DNA from: Rhodospirillaceae bacterium | GTDB lineage: Bacteria > Pseudomonadota > Alphaproteobacteria > DSM-16000 > Inquilinaceae | Direction: 5' to 3' | Assembly (NCBI GenBank): GCA_020638575.1 | Contig: JACKIH010000003.1 | Span: 101,001 to 165,000 of the forward strand | Length of the DNA stretch: 64,000 nucleotides | In this document: positions 25,941 through 35,083 of the stretch, piece after piece | How positions within the stretch are numbered: the first letter of the stretch is position 1 | Layout: the number at the start of each line of letters is the position of its first letter | Program-made: the position numbers and the translations under genes | The notes under the pieces: model-generated | What the model was told of the DNA's origin: nothing | The model's input: only the letters and a program-made list of their open reading frames with translations | The model's database searches: none

Positions 25941-26675
25941 ATGCCCCCTTTCGACATGGTCAGGTCGATGACTGGGGTAGGGGTGGACGTGCATCCCTGC
26001 GGGACCTGTCCTGTCCGGCCGCTTACGGTCTGCGCCGTTCTGGATGATGAGGAAATCAGCCGGCTGGCGGACATCGTGCAGACGGTGCGGGTGGATGCCC
26101 AACACACGATCTTCTCCGAAGGCGACCCGGCGACCAACGTGTTCAACGTCACGTCGGGTACGGCCAAGCTCTACAAGCTGCTGCCGGATGGCCGGCGCCA
26201 GATCACCGGGTTCCTGTTCGGTGGCGACTTCATGGGCCTCTCGGTCAACGAGCGGTATGCCTATACCGCAGAAACCGTGAGTGCCACCACCATCTGCCGC
26301 TTCGCGCGGCGCAAGCTCGACACCTTGATGGACGAGTTCCCCAAGCTGCAGCGCCGCCTGTTCAGCCTGGCGTCCACCGAACTGGCGGCTGCCCAGGACC
26401 AGATGCTGCTGCTGGGCCGCAAGACGGCGCGGGAAAAGATTGCGTCCTTCCTGATCATGCTGTCGGACCGGGCAGCCCGCCGCGGCCAGCGCGACAACCC
26501 GGTGGCCCTGCCCATGGGGCGTGCCGACATCGCCGACTATCTCGGCCTGACGACCGAAACCGTGAGCCGCACCTTCACCCAGCTCAAGTCGTCGGGTGTG
26601 ATCAGCCTTCTGGAAAACAACCGCGTCGACCTGATCGACCGTACCGCGATCCACGAGATCGCCGAGGGCGTCTGA
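25941..26675 (+). CDS. Crp/Fnr-family oxygen-sensing transcriptional regulator (FnrN/FnrL type)
   Basis: A 244-residue regulator with a 4Fe-4S-type N terminus: cysteines at 20, 23 and 31 (HPCGTCPVRPLTVC) and a fourth, Cys119, in the cyclic-nucleotide-like domain (ATTICRF). The C-terminal helix-turn-helix is RADIADYLGLTTETVSRTFTQLK; E-x-x-S-R at residues 206-210 is the FNR contact set for TTGAT half sites. It should switch genes on when oxygen is low. The ATG at 25941 follows GGGAGGGAGGGG; the longer frame to 25875 has no such site. A P1 peptidase gene lies 47 bases downstream. Confidence 0.93.
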   Translation: MPPFDMVRSMTGVGVDVHPCGTCPVRPLTVCAVLDDEEISRLADIVQTVRVDAQHTIFSEGDPATNVFNVTSGTAKLYKLLPDGRRQITGFLFGGDFMGLSVNERYAYTAETVSATTICRFARRKLDTLMDEFPKLQRRLFSLASTELAAAQDQMLLLGRKTAREKIASFLIMLSDRAARRGQRDNPVALPMGRADIADYLGLTTETVSRTFTQLKSSGVISLLENNRVDLIDRTAIHEIAEGV

Positions 26676-26722
26676 CGGCCGCTGCCGGCCGGCACACGTC
26701 GCTCCCGACGGCCCCGCCGCAG

Positions 26723-27763
26723 ATGACCGACGATCTCGTTCGCCCGGGTCCCCGCAACAGCCTTACCGATGTGGCCGGCCTGGAGGTCGGCCAGAGCCAC
26801 GATGCCGATTTCGGCAGCGGCGTCAGCGTGGTGCTGTGCCCGGACCGTGCGGTGTGCGCCGTTGCGGCGGCGGGCGGGGCGCCCGGCACGCGCGACACCG
26901 ATGCCTTGCGCCCGGAAAACCTGGTGGATGCCGTCGACGCGGTGGTGCTGAGCGGCGGCAGCGTGTTCGGCCTCGCCAGCGCCGATGCGGTGACGCGCTG
27001 GCTGGCGGCACGCGGGCGCGGGCTTGCCTTCGGCGGCATGACGGTGCCGCTCGCCCCCGCGGCCGTGCTGTTTGACCTGCCGGACAGCCGCGCGGCCGTG
27101 GCGCCGGAGCACTACACGGACCTCGCCCGGGCGGCCTGCGACTCGGCCGGGGCGGCGGTGGCGGAAGGGTCGGTCGGGGCCGGCTACGGCGCCCGTGCCG
27201 GTACGCTGCGTGGCGGTGTCGGCACGGCCTCGGCGGTGCATGCGGCGAGCGGTGCTGCGGTGGCGGCCCTCGCTGCGGTCAACAGCCTGGGCGAGGTGGT
27301 GATGCCGGACGGGCTGTGCTTCTGGGCCTGGCCGTGGGAGCAGGCGGGGGAGTACGGCGCCGTCGCCCCGGTGGCCGACCCCACCCACCGCACGCTCTCC
27401 TTGCCGCAGTCGGCACGGGCCGGCGGCCAAGGCCACACGGTGATCGCCGTGGTGGCGACGGACGTGGCGCTCTCCCAGGCCGATGCGCTGCGCCTGGCCA
27501 CCATGGCGCAGGACGGCCTGGCGCGGGCCATCCGCCCGGTGCACACGCTGTTCGACGGCGACGTGGTGTTCGCGCTGGCCACCGGCAAGCGCCCCCTGGA
27601 TGGCGCGCGGCCGCAAGCGATCAGCCGGCTCGGCGCCATGGCGGCCGATTGTCTGGCGCGGGCGGTGGCCCGCGGCGTGTTCCGTGCAGCTCCTGGCGGG
27701 CCTTGCGAAAGCTGGCGCGAACGGCGCGACCGGCTGGCCGCGGCGGCTGCGTCCTCGTCCTGA
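26723..27763 (+). CDS. P1 family peptidase (DmpA/S58-like aminopeptidase)
   Basis: A 346-residue member of the DmpA family of N-terminal nucleophile peptidases, which self-cleave to give two chains. It has NSLTDVAGLEVGQSHD at the start, VVLSGGSVFGLASADAVTRWL and the central GSVGAGYGARAGTLRGGVGTASAVH segment, with the predicted autocleavage next to the G-T/S of GGVGTAS. Family members remove N-terminal residues from short peptides or amides. The gene is preceded by a regulator and followed by a convergent hypothetical gene. Start at ATG 26723, MTDDLVRPGPRN. Confidence 0.86.
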   Translation: MTDDLVRPGPRNSLTDVAGLEVGQSHDADFGSGVSVVLCPDRAVCAVAAAGGAPGTRDTDALRPENLVDAVDAVVLSGGSVFGLASADAVTRWLAARGRGLAFGGMTVPLAPAAVLFDLPDSRAAVAPEHYTDLARAACDSAGAAVAEGSVGAGYGARAGTLRGGVGTASAVHAASGAAVAALAAVNSLGEVVMPDGLCFWAWPWEQAGEYGAVAPVADPTHRTLSLPQSARAGGQGHTVIAVVATDVALSQADALRLATMAQDGLARAIRPVHTLFDGDVVFALATGKRPLDGARPQAISRLGAMAADCLARAVARGVFRAAPGGPCESWRERRDRLAAAAASSS

Positions 27764-27772
27764 CGCGCCGGA

Positions 27773-28288
27773 CTACCCGCCGCAGGCTTGGCGGGCGGCG
27801 TCGGTCGCCGCGGTGAAGCCGACCAGCGTGAAGGTACCGCTGCCCGGCGTGTCGCCCACCCGCGCTTCCAGTCCCCGGCGCAAGGCATCGAGTGCCGTCG
27901 GAATGTCGCCGGCGGCGGCGTAGAGGTAGCCGTCCGGCCCCACCTCCAGCGGGATCCGCCAGGTATTGTCGATCACCAGCATCTGGCCCAGCGGCAACAG
28001 GCCGGGGGCGATCGACAGGTAGCCGCGCGGCAAGGCGTCCCGTCGGGCGGTGTTGAAGGCCCACTGGACCGCTCCGTCCATTTCCGGATCGTCGGGGTCC
28101 GACAGCACGGCGGAACAGACGGGCAGGCCATCCGCCAGGGTTGGGAACGTGTGGGAAACCCATGCCTGTCCGGGCTCGTCCTGGGCCCGGCCCGGGGCGG
28201 CGGACGCCAGGGTGAGAACCAGAAGGGCAGCCGCCAGAGCGGCCCGCAGGGCGCGCGGCGGCGAGGTGCGGAGAGATCGCGTCATCAT
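27773..28288 (-). CDS. Hypothetical secreted protein
   Basis: A 171-residue protein with a clear signal peptide (basic MMTRSLRTSPPR, then ALRAALAAALLVLTLASAAPGRA and a likely cleavage before QDEPGQ). The mature part is acidic and has two cysteines (LPVCSAVLSD and the penultimate AARQACGG), perhaps a disulfide. I do not recognise the family. The start at ATG 28288 gives the signal peptide its usual form; 28285 is equally possible. It is divergent from the peptide-binding protein gene and the two share a promoter region of about 130 bases. Confidence 0.7.
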   Translation of the reverse strand: MMTRSLRTSPPRALRAALAAALLVLTLASAAPGRAQDEPGQAWVSHTFPTLADGLPVCSAVLSDPDDPEMDGAVQWAFNTARRDALPRGYLSIAPGLLPLGQMLVIDNTWRIPLEVGPDGYLYAAAGDIPTALDALRRGLEARVGDTPGSGTFTLVGFTAATDAARQACGG

Positions 28289-28416
28289 GGGCGTATGGAT
28301 ACGCCATTCCCGGCCCCGACGAAACTGGCCGGGCGTCTTGCTCTTGGCGCCGCTGCGACGCATGATCGCGCCCCCCGCCAGGGCCCGACACCTCCAGTCT
28401 GAAACGGAGTGCCGCC

Positions 28417-29919
28417 ATGTCCCCCCGCCGTTCCCGGTATCTGCTGGCCGCAACGCTGCTCGCCGCCCTGTCACCCTTGCCGGTGGCCGCACAAGATGCG
28501 CCGAACCGGGTGGTCGTGGGCATGACGCTGGAACCGCCGCACCTGGACCCCACCGCAGGTGCCGCCGCGGCCATCGACGAGGTCACCTACGCCAACATCT
28601 TCGAGGGGCTGACGCGGATCGACGAGACCGGCACGGTGCAGCCGGCGCTGGCGGAAAGCTGGGAGGTGTCCGACGACGGCCTCGTCTACACCTTCCACCT
28701 GCACGCGGGCGTGACCTTCCACGACGGCACCGCATTCGATGCCGACGACGTTGTGTTTTCGCTGGATCGCGCGCGGGCGGAGGACTCCGTCAACGCCCAG
28801 AAGGGGTATTTCGAGCCCATCGAGACGGTGACGGTGCTGTCGCCCACGGAGGTCGAGGTGCACCTCAGCGCCCCGGACGGCCTCTTTCTCTTCCATCTCG
28901 GCCAGGGCGATGCGGTGATGGTGGCGCCGGAAAGTGCCGAGGACAACCGCACCCACCCCATCGGCACCGGACCGTTCCGCTTCGTCGACCGGGTGGAGGG
29001 CGACCGCGTGATGCTGGCGCGCTACCCGGACTATTGGGGCGGACCGGACGCCGTTTCGCTGGACGAGGCGGAGTTCCGCTTCCTGTCGGATCCCTCGGCC
29101 CAGATCGCCGCCATGCTGGCCGGCGACATCGACGCGTTTCCCAATATCGGCGCGCCGGAAAGCCTGCCGATCTTCGAGGAGAGCGACCGCTTGACGGTGG
29201 TGGTGGGCACCACCGAGGGCGAGACCATCATGGCCATGAACAACCGCCGGCCGCCCTTCGACGATGTGCGGGTGCGCCGCGCCGTCGCCCACGCCATCGA
29301 CCGGCAGGAGCTGATCGACGGCGCCATGTTCGGCTACGGCACGCCCATCGGCAGCCACTTCGCGCCGCACAACCCGGCCTATGTCGACCTCACCGGGGAG
29401 ACCGCCTACGACCCCGAGCTGGCGCGCGCGCTGCTGGCCGAAGCGGGCTATGCGGACGGGTTGGAGGTGTCGCTGGCGCTGCCGCCGCCATCCTATGCCC
29501 GGCGCGGCGGCGAGATCATCCAGGCCCAGCTCGCCCGTGTCGGCATCACCGTCAATCTGGTGACGATGGAATGGGGACAGTGGCTGGAACAGGTGTTCCA
29601 CGGGTACGACTACGACATGTCCATCGTGTCGCACACCGAACCGATGGACATCGACATCTATGCGCGCGGCCCGGACAACTATTACTTCGGCTACGACAGC
29701 GCGGCGTTCAACGCGATCCTTGACGAGCTGAACGCCACCGTCGATCCCGACGCGCGCAACGCCCTGCTGGGCGACGCCCAGCGGCTGCTGGCCGAGGACG
29801 TGCCGGTGGCCTTCCTGTTCCAGCTTCCCAAGCTGGGCGTGTTCGCCAACGGCCTCACCGGATTCTGGCCCAACAGCCCCATCCAGGCGAACGACTTGAC
29901 CGGGGTGGCGTGGCAGTAG
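28417..29919 (+). CDS. ABC transporter substrate-binding protein, peptide/nickel type (SBP_bac_5)
   Basis: Periplasmic solute receptor of 500 residues, with a signal peptide (RRSRYLLAATLLAALSPLPVAAQ). Signatures are LDPTAGAAAAIDEVTYANIFEGLTRID, the family segment around YTFHLHAGVTFHDGTAFDADDVVFSLDRA, and DVRVRRAVAHAIDRQELID. It should bind oligopeptides or similar compounds for an ABC importer. No permease or ATPase genes are adjacent, so it is an orphan receptor. A hairpin 70 bases downstream may end the transcript. Confidence 0.9.
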   Translation: MSPRRSRYLLAATLLAALSPLPVAAQDAPNRVVVGMTLEPPHLDPTAGAAAAIDEVTYANIFEGLTRIDETGTVQPALAESWEVSDDGLVYTFHLHAGVTFHDGTAFDADDVVFSLDRARAEDSVNAQKGYFEPIETVTVLSPTEVEVHLSAPDGLFLFHLGQGDAVMVAPESAEDNRTHPIGTGPFRFVDRVEGDRVMLARYPDYWGGPDAVSLDEAEFRFLSDPSAQIAAMLAGDIDAFPNIGAPESLPIFEESDRLTVVVGTTEGETIMAMNNRRPPFDDVRVRRAVAHAIDRQELIDGAMFGYGTPIGSHFAPHNPAYVDLTGETAYDPELARALLAEAGYADGLEVSLALPPPSYARRGGEIIQAQLARVGITVNLVTMEWGQWLEQVFHGYDYDMSIVSHTEPMDIDIYARGPDNYYFGYDSAAFNAILDELNATVDPDARNALLGDAQRLLAEDVPVAFLFQLPKLGVFANGLTGFWPNSPIQANDLTGVAWQ

Positions 29920-30276
29920 TGGGCCGGCCGAAGCTCTTGGTCTGCAAGAGGTTCACGGCATAGGCCGCAGATCGATGTTTGCGTGAGGGGAGGCGGCCGA
30001 CCGGTTTGGCCGTCTCCTTCGCGTGCGAAAATCCGCTCCTTCGCGGTCAAACGGCCGGCTCCGCAAGCCAGGCCGGCGCCCACCGGTCATGGGTGGCATT
30101 CGCGCCATCTTATTGCGCTGCAAAAAGAACTGCCCGTAAATCCCCCCACCGGCATGTTGAAACAGCGTTGGAGCCGGGCCGCGCAGTCGTGCCATAATCG
30201 TTCCAAACCCAGGGAATGGGTGTGGGTCGAAACGCGAGACCCGTGGAGGAAGCGCAAGAATAAGGGCGAGAAGTTC
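29920..30276. other. Intergenic region between SBP and uspA genes
   Basis: A 357-base stretch without a supported gene. It holds the hairpin at 29989-30017. A CTCTT/AAGAG stem with a seven-base loop at 29934-29950 looks tRNA-like but lacks T33 and the other arms. Bases 30105-30215 are a little AT-richer and include CATAAT at about 30193, which may be part of the uspA promoter, though I find no well-spaced -35. GAAGCGCAAG and GGGCGAG precede the uspA ATG. Confidence 0.45.
29989..30017 (+). terminator. Probable hairpin terminator after the SBP gene
   Basis: GGAGGCGGCC (29989-29998) pairs with GGCCGTCTCC (30008-30017), ten base pairs with one G-U, around a nine-base loop. It is followed by TTCGCG rather than a long U run. 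It sits 70 bases after the stop of the substrate-binding protein gene. Confidence 0.5.
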
Positions 30277-31146
30277 ATGACCATCCGAAAGATCTTGGCA
30301 CCGGTCAGCGGCAGCCCTCGTGACGCCGAAGCTCTGCACACGGCGTTCCGCTTGGCGCGAGACCTGCCGGCCCATGTCACGGTGATGTTCGCGCGAATGA
30401 GCCCCAGTGAATCGGTGCCCATGGTCGGGGAGGGCGTGTCCAGCACCGTCGTCGAACAGCTCATGACCACCGCGGAGCAGGAATGGACACGGCGTGCCAC
30501 CGTCGCCCGGCGGCATTTCGACGAATGCCGGGAGAAGCACGGGTTGCCCCAGCGCAGCGCGCCCAGCGATCCGCTCGTCGCCAGCGTCGACTGGCTGGAG
30601 GAATCCGGCCGTGAGGACGGCGTGGTGCGGCGCCTCAGCGTGGTCAACGATCTGATCCTGCTGCCCAACCAGACGGGGTCCGACGACGATCTGCAGTTCA
30701 CGCTCACCTTCGAAGGCACCCTGATGGCCGGTTGCCGGCCGATCCTGCTGGCCCCGAAGATCGCCGGCGACACCGTCGGCAAATCGGTGGCCATCGCCTG
30801 GAACGGTGACGTGCCGGTGGCCCGCTCGGTGTCTGCGGCCCTGCCGATCCTCACCCGTGCCGACCATGTGCACGTGCTGACCGCCGGCACCAACAAGACG
30901 GAGGAGGAGGCCGGAACCGGGCTTGCCGACTACCTGGCATGGCACGGCATTGCGGCCAACACCCACCGTCTGGAGACGAACGGCCGCAAGGTCGGCCCCG
31001 CCGTGCTGGAAACCGCGGTGGAGCTGGACTGCGACCTGCTGGTGATGGGCGGCTACGGCCATAGCCGCATGCGCGAGCTGATCCTCGGCGGCGTGACCCG
31101 CTACATGCTGAGCAACGCCACCATCGCCGTGCTGATGGCCCACTAG
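30277..31146 (+). CDS. Universal stress protein (tandem UspA domains)
   Basis: A 289-residue protein long enough for two UspA-like domains. The first is degenerate, starting MTIRKILAPVSGSPRDAEAL. The second begins SVAIAWNGDVPVARSVSAALPIL and ends with the ATP-binding signature DLLVMGGYGHSRMRELILGGVTRYML and the VLMAH strand. Such proteins appear under stress and bind ATP. The ATG at 30277 fits the usual IRKILAPV start; the open frame runs 98 codons further with no conservation. It lies 19 bases ahead of tlyA. Confidence 0.88.
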   Translation: MTIRKILAPVSGSPRDAEALHTAFRLARDLPAHVTVMFARMSPSESVPMVGEGVSSTVVEQLMTTAEQEWTRRATVARRHFDECREKHGLPQRSAPSDPLVASVDWLEESGREDGVVRRLSVVNDLILLPNQTGSDDDLQFTLTFEGTLMAGCRPILLAPKIAGDTVGKSVAIAWNGDVPVARSVSAALPILTRADHVHVLTAGTNKTEEEAGTGLADYLAWHGIAANTHRLETNGRKVGPAVLETAVELDCDLLVMGGYGHSRMRELILGGVTRYMLSNATIAVLMAH

Positions 31147-31165
31147 GGTCCCGGTCCGCGCAGCC

Positions 31166-31909
31166 GTGGCCAAGGGCCGCAAGCGCGTCGACCAGGCGCT
31201 GGTCGACCGCGGCCTGGCCGAAAGCCGTGCGCGGGCGCAAGCCCTGGTGCTGGCCGGGCTGGTGTTCAGCGGCGACCGCCGGCTGGACAAGCCGGGCCTG
31301 CCGGTGGACGACACCGCCGACCTGGCGGTGCGCGGCCGCGACCATCCCTGGGTCAGCCGCGGCGGGCTGAAGCTGGCCCACGCGCTCGCACATTTCGCCA
31401 TCGATCCCGCCGGCCTTGCCGCCATCGACATCGGCGCCTCGACCGGCGGCTTCACCCATGTGCTGCTGGAGGGTGGGGCGCGGCACGTCTACGCCGTCGA
31501 TGTCGGCCACGGCCAGCTCGCCTGGGCGTTGCGCCAGGACCCGCGCGTGACCGTGCTGGAGCGCACCAACGCCCGCTACCTCACGGCGGCCGAAGTGCCG
31601 GAGCCCGTCGACCTGGTGGTCTGCGATGCCAGTTTCATCGGTCTGCGCACCGTGCTGCCGGCCAGCCTGGCGCTGACGGCGGCGCGTGCGACCGCGGTGG
31701 CGCTGATCAAGCCGCAGTTCGAGGTGGGGCGCGAGCGCGTGGGCAAGGGCGGAGTGGTGCGCGACGCGGATCTGCACGACGAAGTGTGCGGGGAAATCGC
31801 CCGCTGGTGGGCGGACCTGCCCGGCTGGCGCGTGCTCGGCATCGAGCCCAGCCCCATCCTCGGCCCCGAAGGCAACCGGGAATTCCTGATCGCCGCTGCC
31901 AAGGGGTAG
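31166..31909 (+). CDS. TlyA family rRNA (cytidine-2'-O)-methyltransferase
   Basis: A 247-residue protein with an S4 RNA-binding domain (KRVDQALVDRGLAESRARAQALVLAGLVFSG) followed by an FtsJ-like Rossmann methyltransferase domain: IDIGASTGGFTHVLLEGGA (SAM binding), DLVVCDASFIGLRTVLP, and LIKPQFEVGRERVGKGGVV. TlyA methylates cytidines in 16S and 23S rRNA; older names call it hemolysin A. In many alphaproteobacteria it is next to dxs; here it is about 28 kb away. Starts at GTG 31166. Confidence 0.92.
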   Translation: MAKGRKRVDQALVDRGLAESRARAQALVLAGLVFSGDRRLDKPGLPVDDTADLAVRGRDHPWVSRGGLKLAHALAHFAIDPAGLAAIDIGASTGGFTHVLLEGGARHVYAVDVGHGQLAWALRQDPRVTVLERTNARYLTAAEVPEPVDLVVCDASFIGLRTVLPASLALTAARATAVALIKPQFEVGRERVGKGGVVRDADLHDEVCGEIARWWADLPGWRVLGIEPSPILGPEGNREFLIAAAKG

Positions 31910-31937
31910 GGAGCCGGACGCGCCTCGCGCTCAGCTC

Positions 31938-33701
31938 CTACCGCATCAGCAGGGCCGGCGGCGTGCGCACCATGCCTTGGCCGGGGGAGGCGAGCAGCGG
32001 CTCCAGCAGGGCGCGGGCTGCGGGGTGGCTGAGCACGCGGTCGACCAGCGCGGCATCGCCCACTGCCGGGCCCGTGGCCAAGAGGCTGCCGATGTCTTCC
32101 AGGGCCGAGCGCGGCGGCGGGTAGGCGAGCAGCGCCACCACGGCGTCGGGCGCCAGGCCGGCCTCTTGGCGCAGCACGTCCAGGGCGGCTTCAAGCCCGC
32201 CGAGCCGGTCCACCAGCCCATTCTCCAGCGCCTGCCGGCCGGTCCACACGCGGCCTTCGGCCACCGCTTCGACGGCAGCGCGGTCGAGCCCGCGGCCTTC
32301 GGACACATGGTCGACGAAGGCGTCGTAGATCGCCTGCACCAGCGCGTCCAGGCGCGCACGCTCGGCAGTGTCGTAGGGCTGTATGGAAGACCAGAAGCCG
32401 GCGTTGTCGCCGTCGGCCTCCACCCGCTCCCAGTTGACGCCGATGCGGTCCCAGAACGCCGCGGTGGCCAGCCCGCCGGCGAACACGCCGATGGAGCCGG
32501 TCTGGGTCGCCGGTTCGGCGACGATGGCATCGGCTCCGGCGGCGGCCCAATAGGCGCCCGACGCCGCCGTCTGCCCCATGGAGACGATCACCGGCACGCC
32601 GGCCTGCTGCGCGTCGGCCACCGCGTCGGCAACGATCGCGGCAGCCACCGGCGAGCCGCCGGGGCTGTCCATGCGGATGAGCACAGCCACGACGCCGTCC
32701 GCCACGGCGTCGCTGATGGCGTCGGCGATGCGCTGGGCCGATTGGGCCGTGTCGCCGGGGAGGCCGGGCGAACCGCTTTCGCCCGCCACCATCACCCCGC
32801 TCAGGTGCACCAGGGCGGCATGGGCGGACGGTTCGGCCACCGGTGCGATGGCGCCATAGTCGGCCAAGGCGACGAGGCTGGCGCCGCTGTGCGCCTGCTC
32901 GATCCGCCGCAGGAAGGCAGACCGGCTTTCCAGCCGGTCGACCAGGCCCAGCTCCAGCGCCTCATCGGCGGTGAGGGGGCCGCGATCGATGGCGGCCGCC
33001 ATGGCCGCGTCGCTCAGCCCGCGGCCCGCCGCGATGCCGGCGGACACCTGGTCCGACAGGTCGCCCAACAGCGAAACCAGCATCTCCCGGTAGGCCGGCG
33101 TCAATTCGCTTTCGGTGAAGGTGTCGGGGAAGGTCTTGTAGTCGCCGCGGCGGGCGACCTCCGCAGTGATCCCCAGGCTTGCCAAGGCTTCTGCGGCGAA
33201 CGGGACCTCCGCGGACAGCCCGGCGAGGCCGACCATGCCGACCGGGCGCAGCGACACCTCGTCGGCCTGGGCCGCCAGCAGCAGGGCGGCTTCCGCCGGC
33301 GCCAGCTCGCCGAAGGTGTCGGCAAAGGCGTAGACCGGCCGGCCGGTGGCACGGAAGCGGGCGACGGCATCGCCCAGCTCCTGGGCGGTGGTCAACGCCG
33401 GGGAGGTGGTGCCGAGATCGAGGATCACCGCTTCTACGCGGGCATCGCTGCCGGCGGTTTCCAGCGCCGCCACGGCTTCCGCCAGGGTGGGCCGCGACGT
33501 TCCGATGAGGGCGGCGAGCCCGGTGCTGGGCGGCGCATCGGGCAGGCCGGCGCCGACATCGATCCTCAGCGCGATGCGCTGCGGTGCCGCGGCCTCGTCG
33601 CCGCCGCCGATCCAATCCCACACCAGCCACACCACGGCGATGACCAGGACCGTCGCGATGACGCCGATGATCGCGAACAGGGTCTTGAAGAATCCCAGCA
33701 T
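31938..33701 (-). CDS. sppA: Signal peptide peptidase SppA, long form
   Basis: Inner-membrane serine protease that degrades cleaved signal peptides. It has one N-terminal membrane anchor (LFAIIGVIATVLVIAVVWLVW) and two tandem ClpP-like domains, 587 residues in all. The catalytic dyad is split between domains as in the E. coli 67-kDa enzyme: Lys189 in RRGDYKTFPDTFTE and Ser381 in GQTAASGAYWAAAGAD. The spacing of 192 residues is close to that in E. coli. The stop is convergent with tlyA, 28 bases away. Confidence 0.93.
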   Translation of the reverse strand: MLGFFKTLFAIIGVIATVLVIAVVWLVWDWIGGGDEAAAPQRIALRIDVGAGLPDAPPSTGLAALIGTSRPTLAEAVAALETAGSDARVEAVILDLGTTSPALTTAQELGDAVARFRATGRPVYAFADTFGELAPAEAALLLAAQADEVSLRPVGMVGLAGLSAEVPFAAEALASLGITAEVARRGDYKTFPDTFTESELTPAYREMLVSLLGDLSDQVSAGIAAGRGLSDAAMAAAIDRGPLTADEALELGLVDRLESRSAFLRRIEQAHSGASLVALADYGAIAPVAEPSAHAALVHLSGVMVAGESGSPGLPGDTAQSAQRIADAISDAVADGVVAVLIRMDSPGGSPVAAAIVADAVADAQQAGVPVIVSMGQTAASGAYWAAAGADAIVAEPATQTGSIGVFAGGLATAAFWDRIGVNWERVEADGDNAGFWSSIQPYDTAERARLDALVQAIYDAFVDHVSEGRGLDRAAVEAVAEGRVWTGRQALENGLVDRLGGLEAALDVLRQEAGLAPDAVVALLAYPPPRSALEDIGSLLATGPAVGDAALVDRVLSHPAARALLEPLLASPGQGMVRTPPALLMR

Positions 33702-33729
33702 ATCAATTTTCTATCGTGCGATCCTGAGA

Positions 33730-34323
33730 TCAGGCATCAGGATCGGTGGTGCGGTTGAGCGTGTGGTATTCGGGGTTGGGCATCATGTCTGTGGTGATGG
33801 CCACGCGGTTGCTCAGGTTGAACAGGCCGACGATGTCGGCGATGTCGAAGATGTCGTCGTCGCTGAACCCCGCCTTGCGGAGCAGGGCGCGCCGCGTCTC
33901 GCCGTCCACCTCCTGGGGCTTCAAGGTCAGGTCCCAGGCGAAATCGAGCATGGCGCGCTGGCGCTCGTCGAGCGGTGCCACCCGGTAGTTCATCACCAGC
34001 ATTTCGCCGAGTTGCGGATCGCCGGAGAGCGCGCGCACCGCCTGGCCATGCGCCACCAGGCAGTAATAGCAGTGGTTGGCCGACGACACGACGACCGCGA
34101 TCATCTCCCGCTCCAGCTTGGACAGGCCGCTGTCGCCCAGCATGGCCTCGTTGTAGAGCTGGGAGAAGGTGGCCAGCTTCTTCGGCCGGGACTGGAAGGC
34201 GCGCAACACATTGGGCACGAAGCCCAGCTTGTCGCGGCACACCTCGTAGTAGCGCGCCAGGGTGGGATCGTCGGGATCGCCGGCCGGTACCGGCAGGGCC
34301 ATCACTTGGTCGGGCTGGGGCAT
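33730..34323 (-). CDS. AhpD-like peroxidase-related protein
   Basis: A 197-residue alpha-helical protein of the carboxymuconolactone decarboxylase/AhpD fold. The redox CxxC sits in SSANHCYYCLVAHG (Cys85, Cys88), next to the conserved His of the proton relay. The N-terminal part (DKLGFVPNVLRAFQSRP) and C-terminal ALLRKAGFSDDDIFDIADIVGLFNLSNR fit the uncharacterised peroxidase-related subgroup. It should act as a thiol-dependent peroxide or disulfide reductase. The start at ATG 34323 is the first before LGFVPN. It lies 28 bases upstream of sppA on the same strand. Confidence 0.87.
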   Translation of the reverse strand: MPQPDQVMALPVPAGDPDDPTLARYYEVCRDKLGFVPNVLRAFQSRPKKLATFSQLYNEAMLGDSGLSKLEREMIAVVVSSANHCYYCLVAHGQAVRALSGDPQLGEMLVMNYRVAPLDERQRAMLDFAWDLTLKPQEVDGETRRALLRKAGFSDDDIFDIADIVGLFNLSNRVAITTDMMPNPEYHTLNRTTDPDA

Positions 34324-34415
34324 CGGCTGGTCCTCCTGCTCACCCGCACCGCCGGCCGGGGGCGGCCGACGGTGGGTCGACGATCCTTCCACCCGGGCTT
34401 CGCCGCATCCGGACC

Positions 34416-34925
34416 CTAGAACGGCACCACCTGGTGGATGGCGGCGAATAGCTCGGAGCTCTCCGCGGTGCGCAGGTTGAAGGTTTCCGAACGGCCGTCG
34501 GCATAGTCCACCGCGACGGCGAGAACCGTCGCACTCGTCATGGCCTGCAGCACGTGGCGGACGTCGTTGGTTCCCGACAGGCGGAAGCGGCGCACCGCGC
34601 CGTCGCGGCCGATGTAGCTGAGACGGCCGGCGCCGAATTGGGCGATCGGCTGGGAAGACCGGTAGATGGCGACCGACGACGGAGAGCCGCGATCGGGGCC
34701 GAGCAGCAATTCGATGGTGAACCCGATGGGAGTGGCGCGCAGCACCACCGCGGAGCCGTCGGTGCCGACGGACTGCTCGGCGGCGCACATGGGCGCGCTG
34801 GTGGTGGTCTGGATGCAGGCGAGCATCCAGGGGCCAATCGGGGTCTGGGCCGGGGCGCCGGCCGTCATGGCCAACAGGGTGACCGCCAGCGCGCTGAAGA
34901 AGAGGTGCGGACGTCGCGACATCAT
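34416..34925 (-). CDS. Invasion associated locus B (IalB)-like secreted protein
   Basis: A 169-residue exported protein with a signal peptide (SRRPHLFFSALAVTLLAMTAGAPA). The mature part opens with GPWMLACIQTTTSAPMCAAEQ, a two-cysteine pattern found after the WxxxC segment of the IalB family, followed by beta strands. IalB proteins are common in alphaproteobacteria and most are not linked to invasion; their role is unclear. It is the first gene of the group running to sppA. Assignment rests on pattern only. Confidence 0.72.
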   Translation of the reverse strand: MMSRRPHLFFSALAVTLLAMTAGAPAQTPIGPWMLACIQTTTSAPMCAAEQSVGTDGSAVVLRATPIGFTIELLLGPDRGSPSSVAIYRSSQPIAQFGAGRLSYIGRDGAVRRFRLSGTNDVRHVLQAMTSATVLAVAVDYADGRSETFNLRTAESSELFAAIHQVVPF

Positions 34926-35083
34926 AGTGAACGATCCTCGTGGTGGTTCGATCGTGCCTGGCGGCGACTGTGGCCGAGCGCCATGGCAAGAGAGTGACGC
35001 GGTGTCGCGCCAATGGTTCCCTGGGGCGGAGCAATTCCTGCGCGCCGCGGCGTCATCCTTCCCGCCGGAGGCGGCACCAGAGA

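Noticed and set aside
29930..29985. tRNA-like stem CTCTT/AAGAG with a seven-base loop, followed by GGTTCA
   Set aside because: It lacks T33, a D arm, a proper T arm spacing and an acceptor stem.
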